Translations under genes and position numbers: made by a program
Assembly: GCA_945927915.1 (NCBI GenBank)
Contig: CAMEMX010000081.1
Coordinates: 1 to 6,820, forward strand
Reading direction: 5' to 3'
Length of the DNA stretch: 6,820 nucleotides
Origin: an uncultured Clostridia bacterium
Lineage (GTDB): Bacteria > Bacillota > Clostridia > Oscillospirales > Oscillospiraceae
Shown here: positions 1 through 4,835 of the stretch, piece after piece
Layout of the letters: each line of letters begins with the position of its first letter
Position numbering within the stretch: position 1 is the first letter of the stretch
The notes under the pieces: model-generated
The model's database searches: none
What the model was told of the DNA's origin: nothing
What the model saw: the letters and a program-made list of their open reading frames with translations, nothing else

Positions 1-11
1 GAAAATAACGG

Positions 12-17
12 TATAAT
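12..17 (+). promoter_or_regulatory. Sigma-A -10 element of the phosphoribosyltransferase gene
   Basis: A perfect TATAAT lies 43 bases before the start codon, which puts the transcript start near position 24. The matching -35 box would fall outside the left edge, so the promoter is only half visible. A short inverted repeat (GTTC, four bases, GAAC, 26-37) would sit at the very 5' end of the transcript. Confidence 0.6.
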
Positions 18-60
18 ACTTTAGTGTTCTTATGAACGAAACAGTAAAGGAGAATGGATT

Positions 61-615
61 ATGCATTATACAATGACGATTGCCGGCGTGCAGAGAGACC
101 TGCCCATTTGCAAGGTTACGGATGACCTCTATATCGGTGCCTTCGTCATTTTCGGCGACGTGGAGCTGACGGTGGCAACGGCCGGCGCTCTGCTGAAAAA
201 GGCTCCGGCGTATGACTATATGATTTCCGCAGAGGCAAAGGGCATCCCGCTCATTCACGAGATGGCGCGGCAGAGCGGCCAGAATAAGTACTTCCTCGCG
301 AGAAAAGCGCCCAAGCTCTATATGTCCGGCGTGTTCGACGTCACCGTGCATTCCATCACCACGGCAAAGGAGCAGCACCTCTTCCTCGACACCGCCGATG
401 CCGATCTCATGCGCGGCAAGCGCATCCTGATCGTGGACGACGTGATCTCCACCGGCGAATCCCTCGCCGCCATCGAAAAGCTGGTTGTGGAAGCCGGTGG
501 CATCGTTGCCGGCCGCATGGCGATCCTTGCCGAGGGTGAAGCGCAGGATCGCGACGACATCATCTATCTGGAAAAGCTCCCCGTCTTCAACCCCGACGGA
601 ACGATCAAGGAATAA
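61..615 (+). CDS. Purine-type phosphoribosyltransferase, probably adenine phosphoribosyltransferase-like
   Basis: This 184-aa cytoplasmic type I phosphoribosyltransferase would join a free purine base to PRPP, giving the nucleotide and pyrophosphate (salvage). The PRPP-binding loop is clear at residues 121-133 (RILIVDDVISTGE): hydrophobic strand, two acidic residues, then the TG turn. An upstream AEAKG segment (57-61) resembles the EARG-type pyrophosphate loop of Apt/Xpt enzymes, and LARKAPK (79-85) matches their ARK-type segment. The length is usual for Apt/Xpt. The ATG start follows AAAGGAG (46-52) by eight bases. A TATAAT element lies upstream and a strong hairpin terminator follows, so it is probably transcribed alone as far as the window shows. 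The fold is certain. The base used (adenine, or xanthine/guanine) cannot be fixed from sequence, so I give no symbol, although apt is the likeliest name. Confidence 0.93.
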   Translation: MHYTMTIAGVQRDLPICKVTDDLYIGAFVIFGDVELTVATAGALLKKAPAYDYMISAEAKGIPLIHEMARQSGQNKYFLARKAPKLYMSGVFDVTVHSITTAKEQHLFLDTADADLMRGKRILIVDDVISTGESLAAIEKLVVEAGGIVAGRMAILAEGEAQDRDDIIYLEKLPVFNPDGTIKE

Positions 616-627
616 TACAAAAAATGC

Positions 628-661
628 GCAGTGCCGCGTTTGTGCGCGGCACTGCTTTTTT
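628..661. terminator. Bidirectional intrinsic terminator between convergent genes
   Basis: A perfect 11-bp GC-rich stem (628-638 with 645-655) closes a six-base loop. Six T follow on the plus strand (656-661) and six A precede it (619-624), so it also ends in a U-tract on the minus strand. It closes the phosphoribosyltransferase gene and, from the other side, the spoVAD-spoVAE-N/Q peptide unit, whose last stop codon is at 666-668. Confidence 0.93.
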
Positions 662-665
662 GCGT

Positions 666-770
666 TTATCTGCGGTTCTGATTCTGCTGGTTCTGCTGGT
701 TTTGCTGATTCTGCTGGTTCTGCTGCTGATTCTGGTTCTTGTTCTGCTGGTTCTGGTTACGATTTTCCAT
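666..770 (-). CDS. 34-aa Asn/Gln-rich microprotein in the spoVA unit
   Basis: This small ORF starts at ATG (768-770) and stops at TAA (666-668). A strong GGAGG lies eight bases before the ATG, which is the main argument that it is translated. The peptide has 12 Asn and 16 Gln among 34 residues (82%), with a short MENR start, a single Lys at 11 and a basic RR end. Residues 17-31 are near-perfect repeats of Gln-Gln-Asn, encoded by a 9-base pattern with mixed synonymous codons (CAG/CAA, AAC/AAT). No signal peptide or membrane segment is present. It lies 63 bases after spoVAE and just before a shared terminator, so it is probably co-transcribed and made in the forespore. I do not recognise a family. 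A small spore protein or a glutamine-rich cross-linking substrate are guesses only. It could instead be a translated simple repeat with no role. Confidence 0.7.
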   Translation of the reverse strand: MENRNQNQQNKNQNQQQNQQNQQNQQNQQNQNRR

Positions 771-793
771 GATAGGATCCTCCATACGTCGAT

Positions 794-811
794 TTGCGGA
801 AAAAACCGCAA
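794..811. repeat. Short perfect hairpin between spoVAE and the microprotein gene
   Basis: TTGCGG and CCGCAA pair around a six-base homopolymer loop (A on plus, U in the minus-strand message). No U-tract follows the stem on the minus strand, so it is a poor terminator. It sits about 24 bases before the microprotein start codon, where it could affect message stability or processing. Confidence 0.4.
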
Positions 812-833
812 CGGTAGTATGCCCGCGCGGGGC

Positions 834-1187
834 CTATTTATCCTTCGGCTTGAAAATCAGACCCGCGAGCCAGCCGAATACGATGGCCGCGCCGATACCG
901 CCTGCCGCAGCGCTCAGACCGCCGGTAAAAATGCCAAGGAAGCCCTTTTCCTGCACGCCCTCCTTGACGCCCTTGGCAAGCAGACTGCCGAAGCCGGTCA
1001 GGGGGACGGACGCGCCGGCGCCGGCAAAGTCGATGAGCTTTTGATAAACGCCGACCGCTCCGAGCAGCACGCCGATGACGACGTAGGACACGAGAATGCG
1101 CGCAGGAGTGAGCTTCGTTTTATCGATGAGAAGTTGCCCGATGATGCACAGCGCGCCGCCGACCAGAAATGCTTTCAGATAATCCAT
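834..1187 (-). CDS. spoVAE: Stage V sporulation protein AE (SpoVAEb type), dipicolinate channel membrane protein
   Basis: This 117-aa hydrophobic protein matches the SpoVAE/SpoVAEb family, part of the SpoVA channel in the forespore inner membrane that imports dipicolinic acid during sporulation and releases it in germination. Hydrophobic stretches lie at about residues 5-21, 30-47 and 83-113, with a weaker amphipathic stretch at 50-72. The Gly/Ala-rich segment GGLSAAAGGIGAA (89-101) is family-like. The C-terminus is short and basic (KPKDK). I chose the ATG at 1187 because AAAGGAG lies eight bases before it and the protein then starts MDYLKAFLVGG. An in-frame start 12 codons upstream would overlap spoVAD and lacks such a site. 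The spoVAD stop codon lies only four bases upstream, and the ribosome binding site is inside the end of spoVAD, so the two are translationally linked. Confidence 0.93.
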   Translation of the reverse strand: MDYLKAFLVGGALCIIGQLLIDKTKLTPARILVSYVVIGVLLGAVGVYQKLIDFAGAGASVPLTGFGSLLAKGVKEGVQEKGFLGIFTGGLSAAAGGIGAAIVFGWLAGLIFKPKDK

Positions 1188-1191
1188 GCTT

Positions 1192-2211
1192 TCAGCTCCT
1201 TTCCGTCGTGATCGCCACGGCATGGCAGACAGAGGGGATGGACTCGCCCTGCTGCGTGGTGAGCGGGGACAGTAGCGCGCCCGTTCCGCAGAAAAGCAGC
1301 CGCTTCAGCTCCCGGCGGCGCATCTTTCCGAGCAGATGACCGCAAAGCACGCTGGCGCTGCAGCCGCAGCCGCTGCCACCGCAATGCACGTCCTGCTGCT
1401 CCAGATCAAAGATCATCATGCCGCAGTCCAGATAACGCGAGCCAAGCTGTACGCCCTCCCGGGAGAAAAGGTCGATGACGATCTCATGGCCCAGTTTGCC
1501 GAGGTCGCCCGTGACGATCAGATCGTAGTCCTCCGGCGCAAGCGAGAGATCGTCAAAATGCGCCCGGAGCGTCTCAAAGGCCGCAGGCGCCATCGCAGCG
1601 CCCATGTTGTTTGCGTCCTTGATGCCGCGGTCGACGATCGTGCCGATCGTGCCGGCGCGCAGGAACGGCCCTTCGCCGCTCTGACCGAGGACGACAGCGC
1701 CGGCACCTGTGACCGTCCATTGCGCTGTCGGGGTGCGCTGTCCGCCGTAGCCGAGGGGGAAGCGGTACTGCCGCTCGGAGGAGGCAAAGTGCGACGAGGT
1801 GAGCGCCAGCGCCCGGCGGCAGAAGCCGCCGCTGATGCTGATGCCCGCCAGAAGCAGGCTCTCCGCCATGGTCGAGCACGCGCCGTACAGCCCGAAGGTC
1901 GGTACGTCCGTTGCGCGCAGCGTGAAGCTTGAGCCGACACACTGATTGAGCAGGTCGCCCACGAAGGCGGCGTCCAGATCCTTTTCTGCCAAACCGGCCT
2001 TGCCGAGCGCAAGCTGCAAGGCGGTTTTTTGCATCCGTGTCTCCGCTTTCTCCCACGACTTCTCACCGAAAGTCGTATCCTCGGAGACGACGTCAAAAGT
2101 GTTGCCGAGAGGGCCGTGCGCCTCCTTTTTCCCTGCGACCGAGGCAAACGAAATGATTGCGGGCCGCTGCAAAAACTCGATGCTTCTTTTTCCGCGATGC
2201 GCTGATTCCAT
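1192..2211 (-). CDS. spoVAD: Stage V sporulation protein AD, dipicolinate-binding thiolase-fold protein
   Basis: This 339-aa protein matches SpoVAD along its length (the B. subtilis protein is about 338 aa). SpoVAD is a soluble thiolase/ketosynthase-fold protein on the forespore inner membrane that binds dipicolinic acid and is needed for its uptake. Visible features are the thiolase-like GACST motif with Cys112, the segment GDLLNQCVGSSF (85-96), VTGAGAVVLG (168-177), and a Cys-rich GGSGCGCSA stretch (278-286). ATG at 2211 is preferred: AGGAGG (2219-2224 on plus) lies seven bases before it. A TTG two codons earlier is only one base from that site. A sigma-G-like promoter sits upstream and spoVAE follows after four bases. 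Unusually, spoVAC is not immediately upstream as in the common clostridial spoVAC-D-E order; a divergent gene lies there. Confidence 0.95.
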   Translation of the reverse strand: MESAHRGKRSIEFLQRPAIISFASVAGKKEAHGPLGNTFDVVSEDTTFGEKSWEKAETRMQKTALQLALGKAGLAEKDLDAAFVGDLLNQCVGSSFTLRATDVPTFGLYGACSTMAESLLLAGISISGGFCRRALALTSSHFASSERQYRFPLGYGGQRTPTAQWTVTGAGAVVLGQSGEGPFLRAGTIGTIVDRGIKDANNMGAAMAPAAFETLRAHFDDLSLAPEDYDLIVTGDLGKLGHEIVIDLFSREGVQLGSRYLDCGMMIFDLEQQDVHCGGSGCGCSASVLCGHLLGKMRRRELKRLLFCGTGALLSPLTTQQGESIPSVCHAVAITTERS

Positions 2212-2238
2212 AGTCAAGCCTCCTAATAGTCCTGCGGT

Positions 2239-2267
2239 TAGTATGCGCAGGGGAGGAAAAGCGATTC
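2239..2267 (-). promoter_or_regulatory. Probable sigma-G (forespore) promoter of the spoVAD unit
   Basis: Read on the minus strand, GAATC (2263-2267) is followed after 17 bases by CATACTA (2239-2245). The -10 box matches the sigma-G consensus CATnnTA fully. The -35 box matches GHATR at four of five positions. The predicted transcript start near 2232 gives a leader of about 21 bases that contains the AGGAGG of spoVAD. Known spoVA operons are sigma-G controlled, which fits. This is a motif match only. Confidence 0.65.
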
Positions 2268-2284
2268 TTCCGTGGGAAATTCTT

Positions 2285-2313
2285 TTGATTTTTTTGTGTC
2301 GCCATGGTATAGT
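2285..2313 (+). promoter_or_regulatory. Sigma-A promoter with extended -10 for the phosphopantetheinyl transferase gene
   Basis: TTGATT (2285-2290), a 17-base spacer and TATAGT (2308-2313), preceded by TG at 2305-2306 (extended -10). The transcript would start near 2320 and have a leader of about 30 bases carrying AAAGGAG. It is divergent from the sporulation promoter; the two -10 boxes are about 60 bases apart. Confidence 0.75.
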
Positions 2314-2350
2314 ATGGACGTATCAGCCTTGCGGGAAAGGAGAAAGCGCG

Positions 2351-2983
2351 TTGCTATATTATATTGATCTGACGGAACATTTTGACGATGCGATGACGGA
2401 CGCGCTGCTTCCTTATGTGTCCGCGCAGCGGCGCGAACGTGCCGAAAGCTACCTGCGCAGCGGCGACCGCGTGCGCTCCGTTCTTTCGTTTTTGCTTCTG
2501 CGTATCGGATTGCTCCGCGAATACGGCATCACCCAAATGCCGCAGATCGCCTTCATGCCGAAAGGGAAGCCGTATCTTGCCGACCGGAAGGACATCCGTT
2601 TTAACCTCTCGCATTGCGCGACGGGCGTTGCCTGCGCCGTGTCCGACGGCGAGGTGGGCGTGGACATTCAGCATTATGTGCCCTTCAAGGCGTCGGTCGC
2701 GGAGCGGATCATGAGTGCGGAGGAGCTGCTTGAGGCAGAAACGGGTGATGCTGACGCCGTTTTTACGCGCGTATGGAGCCTTATGGAGAGCGAGGGGAAA
2801 TTTACCGGCGACGGCATTTCCCTCAACCTGAGGCAGCGCAGGGCGCCGGAGCGCTGCCTCCGGCAGAGCTATGTGCTGGAGCATTTTGCCCTGTCCGTTA
2901 CGTCGGAAAAGCCGCTGGCGCTCGTGAAGCTCTGCGCGGCGGAGCTGCCCGCGCTGTGCAGAGCGCTCGAACCTCAGAAATAA
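2351..2983 (+). CDS. Sfp-type 4'-phosphopantetheinyl transferase superfamily protein
   Basis: This 210-aa cytoplasmic protein should move the 4'-phosphopantetheine arm of coenzyme A onto a serine of a carrier protein. Family features in order are the KGKPYL motif (71-76), FNLSH with His88 (84-88), GVDIQ (103-107), and WSLMESEGK (142-150), matching the Sfp pattern WSxKExxxK. Asp105, Glu146 and Lys150 are kept. The second acid of the GIDIE metal site is Gln107, and the Lys before Glu146 is Met145. The TTG start at 2351 is chosen because AAAGGAG (2336-2342) lies eight bases before it and the promoter ends just upstream. The open frame continues left to 1946, but there it only overlaps spoVAD on the opposite strand. 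No carrier protein, polyketide or peptide synthetase gene is in the window, so the target is unknown. A bidirectional terminator follows at once. Confidence 0.9.
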   Translation: MLYYIDLTEHFDDAMTDALLPYVSAQRRERAESYLRSGDRVRSVLSFLLLRIGLLREYGITQMPQIAFMPKGKPYLADRKDIRFNLSHCATGVACAVSDGEVGVDIQHYVPFKASVAERIMSAEELLEAETGDADAVFTRVWSLMESEGKFTGDGISLNLRQRRAPERCLRQSYVLEHFALSVTSEKPLALVKLCAAELPALCRALEPQK

Positions 2984-3024
2984 AAAACGCTATGCAAGCG
3001 GAAAACCGTTTGCATAGCGTTTTT
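2984..3024. terminator. Bidirectional intrinsic terminator
   Basis: A long stem pairs 2984-3001 with 3006-3023 around an AAAA loop, with one G-U pair on the plus strand. The A-run on the left and T-run on the right give U-tracts in both directions. It starts right after the stop codon of the phosphopantetheinyl transferase gene and lies 11 bases past the stop codon of the convergent NlpC/P60 gene. Confidence 0.92.
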
Positions 3025-3035
3025 ATTTCGGGTCA

Positions 3036-3971
3036 TTAGCCGACAATGCGGTGCGCGCAGAGGTAGCGGTTGGCGTACCACGGCTCAGAGAGGCTGGTGA
3101 TGACGACGCCGGTCGAGGAATTCTGCGCGTGGACGAACTGTCCGTTGCCGATGTACATACCGACGTGCGACGCCGTGCTGCCGAAGCCGAAATAGATGAT
3201 GTCGCCGGGCTTCAAATCGTCGTATTCGACGTAATAGCCGTTTGCAAGCTGCGCCGTGGCGGTGCGGTTGATCTGATAACCGAACTGCGCGAAGACGAAC
3301 TGCATGAAACCGGAGCAGTCAAAGCCGGAAGGGGACTTGCCGCCGTAGACATAGGGATAACCGACATATTGCTGGGCATATGTAGCGATCTGCTGACCGA
3401 GATCCGACGAGCTGCCCGAAGACCCGGAAGCAGGGGCAGAGACTTCAACGGAGGCTGCGCGGCCCTGGTTGCCCTCGGGCTTTTCCAGAAGCGTGAGCAG
3501 ATCGCTGCGGATATAGCCGACCTGACCTTCATATCTGACCTTGTACCAGCCGCAGTTGAAACCGAAGATCTCGACCTGTTCACCGGCCTTGAGCTGAGTC
3601 AGCAGGGAGGAGCCGGTCGACGGGCCTTTGCGGAGATTGATGACGGCGGGCTCGACGGAGGCGTTGCCGAGATCGACATTCTCGCGCTCCTTGACGGTCA
3701 GATAATCCGCGTGCATATAGCCGATGTGCAGATTATAGTTGACCAGATACCAGTCGTCCGTCTTGCGGATGACGACGACGCAGTCGCCGTAATTCGCCGT
3801 AGTAATGATCTCGGCGGAGGTGGAGGGCTTGGCCCGCAGACGCAGGCCGCCCAGCGCCTCAACATAGCCGATGCCGGTCTTCAGCTCCGTTGCGGCAGCA
3901 GATGTCGCCAGAGAAAAGAGCAGCGACAGGGTGAATACAAGAACAAATATGACTTTCAGATACCGTTTCAT
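3036..3971 (-). CDS. Secreted NlpC/P60 peptidoglycan hydrolase with two SH3b domains
   Basis: This 311-aa exported cell-wall endopeptidase probably cuts stem-peptide bonds, as NlpC/P60 enzymes usually do (gamma-D-Glu to diamino acid). Residues 1-27 form a signal peptide: MKRYLK, a hydrophobic core, and an ATSAAA site. Two bacterial SH3 domains follow at about 33-93 and 105-161, each with the typical 'LR.KPSTS' or 'LRKGPSTGSS' start and a 'GY' end. A Ser/Gly linker (about 165-190) leads to the NlpC/P60 domain (about 192-310). Catalytic Cys219 is in FDCSGF, His269 in ASHVGMYIGNGQ, and His281 is the likely third residue. The ATG at 3971 follows GGGAGG by five bases. The gene lies 22 bases after the 96-aa unknown gene and probably shares its promoter. 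There is no LPXTG or membrane anchor; SH3b domains probably hold it to the wall. Confidence 0.95.
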   Translation of the reverse strand: MKRYLKVIFVLVFTLSLLFSLATSAAATELKTGIGYVEALGGLRLRAKPSTSAEIITTANYGDCVVVIRKTDDWYLVNYNLHIGYMHADYLTVKERENVDLGNASVEPAVINLRKGPSTGSSLLTQLKAGEQVEIFGFNCGWYKVRYEGQVGYIRSDLLTLLEKPEGNQGRAASVEVSAPASGSSGSSSDLGQQIATYAQQYVGYPYVYGGKSPSGFDCSGFMQFVFAQFGYQINRTATAQLANGYYVEYDDLKPGDIIYFGFGSTASHVGMYIGNGQFVHAQNSSTGVVITSLSEPWYANRYLCAHRIVG

Positions 3972-3993
3972 AGAAACCTCCCAAAGATTGCGA

Positions 3994-4284
3994 TCACTTC
4001 GTGCTTAATGCACGCTCCAGCCATACACAGCCAACATCCAACGCCGTGTAGAAGCCGTCCTTTTCGCTTTTCTTGACAACGCGGTCACGCGCCTTGACGT
4101 CCGCAGCCGTGCGCTGCAACTGGACGGAAACCTTCGTTGCCAGGTCGAGATCCTCCAGCTTTTTGGTTTCGAGGATCTGCAGCATGACGATGTATTCGTC
4201 TGCCATCGAGCCGTAATAGACCAGATTGTCCTTCCGCATCAGGGGACGTCCCTTGTACATCAGGACTTCATTTTTTTCGGACAT
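3994..4284 (-). CDS. 96-aa protein of unknown function, co-transcribed with the wall hydrolase
   Basis: I do not recognise this 96-aa protein. It is soluble, with no signal peptide or membrane segment, and begins MSEKNEVLMYKGRPLMRK. A Tyr-containing middle (VYYGSMADEYIVMLQIL, 22-38) is followed by a charged, probably helical region with many Lys, Asp and Glu (40-76). The end is GFYTALDVGCVWLERAL. The ATG at 4284 is chosen because GGAGG lies five bases before it. The open frame extends 29 codons further left, but that stretch contains the promoter. The downstream NlpC/P60 gene begins 22 bases after the stop codon, so the two probably form one operon. The VYYG..ADEYIVMLQI core looks like a conserved fold rather than random coding, but this is an impression. 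Confidence 0.85.
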   Translation of the reverse strand: MSEKNEVLMYKGRPLMRKDNLVYYGSMADEYIVMLQILETKKLEDLDLATKVSVQLQRTAADVKARDRVVKKSEKDGFYTALDVGCVWLERALSTK

Positions 4285-4311
4285 AAATACCTCCAAATAA
4301 AATGTAACCAA

Positions 4312-4340
4312 ATTGTAACACATAGAAATGATTTTGTCAA
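4312..4340 (-). promoter_or_regulatory. Strong sigma-A promoter of the unknown gene and NlpC/P60 operon
   Basis: On the minus strand, a perfect TTGACA (4335-4340) is followed after exactly 17 bases by TACAAT (4312-4317), with TG one base before the -10 box (extended -10). The transcript would start near 4305 with a leader of about 20 bases. A tandem GTTACA motif, 11 bases apart, overlaps and follows the -10 box and might bind a regulator. Confidence 0.88.
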
Positions 4341-4447
4341 CAACTTTTTTCTTCGGAAACAAGGATGACAAGACCGTTTCACGTTTGCAACCGGTTCGGG
4401 TGTAGCGCCGTGGGGAAGATGGATGTTGTTGGGAGGGAATGAAACGG

Positions 4448-4480
4448 AAAAAAGGGGGCTTCCGCTGCTGCGAAAGCCCC
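4448..4480 (-). terminator. Intrinsic terminator after ireB
   Basis: On the minus strand an 11-bp stem (4470-4480 with 4455-4465, one G-U pair) closes a four-base loop and is followed by one C and six T (4448-4453). It begins 13 bases after the ireB stop codon. The next stretch, 4372-4447, holds no gene or signal that I can support. Confidence 0.92.
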
Positions 4481-4493
4481 GTTGCGGTGGTTA

Positions 4494-4739
4494 CTAATCA
4501 AACAGATAGTGGCGCACAAGCTCCTGAAGAAGCTCATCGCGGTCGAGCTTGCAGATGAGGCTGCGAGCATTATTGTGATTGGTGATATAGGTCGGATCTT
4601 CGGAGAGAATATATCCGACGATCTGATTGATGGGGTTATAGCCCTTCTCTGTGAGGGAACGGTAGACCTCGGTGAGGATCTGCTTCATTTCCTCGTTGGT
4701 ATCTACGGGTACAGTAAACTTAATGGTATTATGATCCAA
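4494..4739 (-). CDS. ireB: IreB family regulatory phosphoprotein (UPF0297/YrzL-like)
   Basis: This 81-aa cytoplasmic protein matches the IreB/YrzL family. In Enterococcus faecalis, IreB is a substrate of the PASTA kinase IreK and acts in cephalosporin resistance and envelope stress control. The family core is clear: [22 protein letters not shown] (31-52; key residues GYNPINQ) and the later L-I-x-K-x-x-R-D-E-L-x-x-E-L segment (61-74). Thr5 in NTIKF appears to align with enterococcal Thr7, one of its two reported phosphorylation sites; I see no match for the other (Thr4). The start is TTG at 4739, eight bases after AAAGGAGG (4748-4755). It has its own promoter and terminator. In many Firmicutes this gene lies between alaS and the Holliday-junction resolvase gene; here its upstream neighbour is pheT. 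Confidence 0.93.
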   Translation of the reverse strand: MDHNTIKFTVPVDTNEEMKQILTEVYRSLTEKGYNPINQIVGYILSEDPTYITNHNNARSLICKLDRDELLQELVRHYLFD

Positions 4740-4768
4740 AACGCCCGCCTCCTTTGCCTGTTTTCTCT

Positions 4769-4797
4769 ATCATATACCAAATTTCCGATAAAGTAAA
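4769..4797 (-). promoter_or_regulatory. Sigma-A promoter of ireB
   Basis: On the minus strand, TTTACT (4792-4797) is followed after 17 bases by TATGAT (4769-4774). The -10 box matches five of six consensus bases, the -35 box four of six. The transcript would start near 4762, giving a leader of about 22 bases with the AAAGGAGG of ireB. It begins just after the U-tract of the pheT terminator. Confidence 0.65.
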
Positions 4798-4799
4798 GG

Positions 4800-4832
4800 A
4801 AAAAACCGTAAACATTTTGGAAACAAAACGGT
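4800..4832 (-). terminator. Probable weak intrinsic terminator after pheT
   Basis: On the minus strand CCG and TTTTG pair with CAAAA and CGG, with an unpaired bulge on the 3' side, followed by six T (4800-4805). It lies directly after the pheT stop codon. The stem is AT-rich and imperfect, so some read-through into ireB is likely. Confidence 0.45.
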
Positions 4833-4835
4833 GGT

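Noticed and set aside
26..37. GTTC/GAAC inverted repeat as a PurR-type operator of the phosphoribosyltransferase gene
   Set aside because: Four-base arms are too short, and the sequence does not match a paired PurBox; the upstream region is cut off.
624..1211. Plus-strand frame with a long Leu/Val/Ile-rich stretch that looks like a membrane segment
   Set aside because: It is the reverse of the N/Q repeat and of spoVAE, and it starts inside the terminator. No credible ribosome binding site was seen.
2310..2316. Second CATACTA as another sigma-G promoter for spoVAD
   Set aside because: No GHATR-like -35 box is found 17 or 18 bases upstream on the minus strand.
1946..2350. N-terminal extension of the phosphopantetheinyl transferase frame
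   Set aside because: It is antisense to spoVAD and contains the sigma-A promoter. The TTG at 2351 with AAAGGAG gives a normal family N-terminus.
3051..4076. 341-codon plus-strand open frame
   Set aside because: It is a shadow of the NlpC/P60 gene, which has a signal peptide and complete catalytic residues. GC-rich codon use keeps the opposite frame open.
4285..4371. 29-codon extension of the 96-aa unknown protein
   Set aside because: The strong promoter and the ribosome binding site of the shorter form lie inside it.
4379..4570. Minus-strand open frame overlapping the ireB terminator
   Set aside because: It runs through a strong terminator, overlaps ireB in another frame and has no family likeness.
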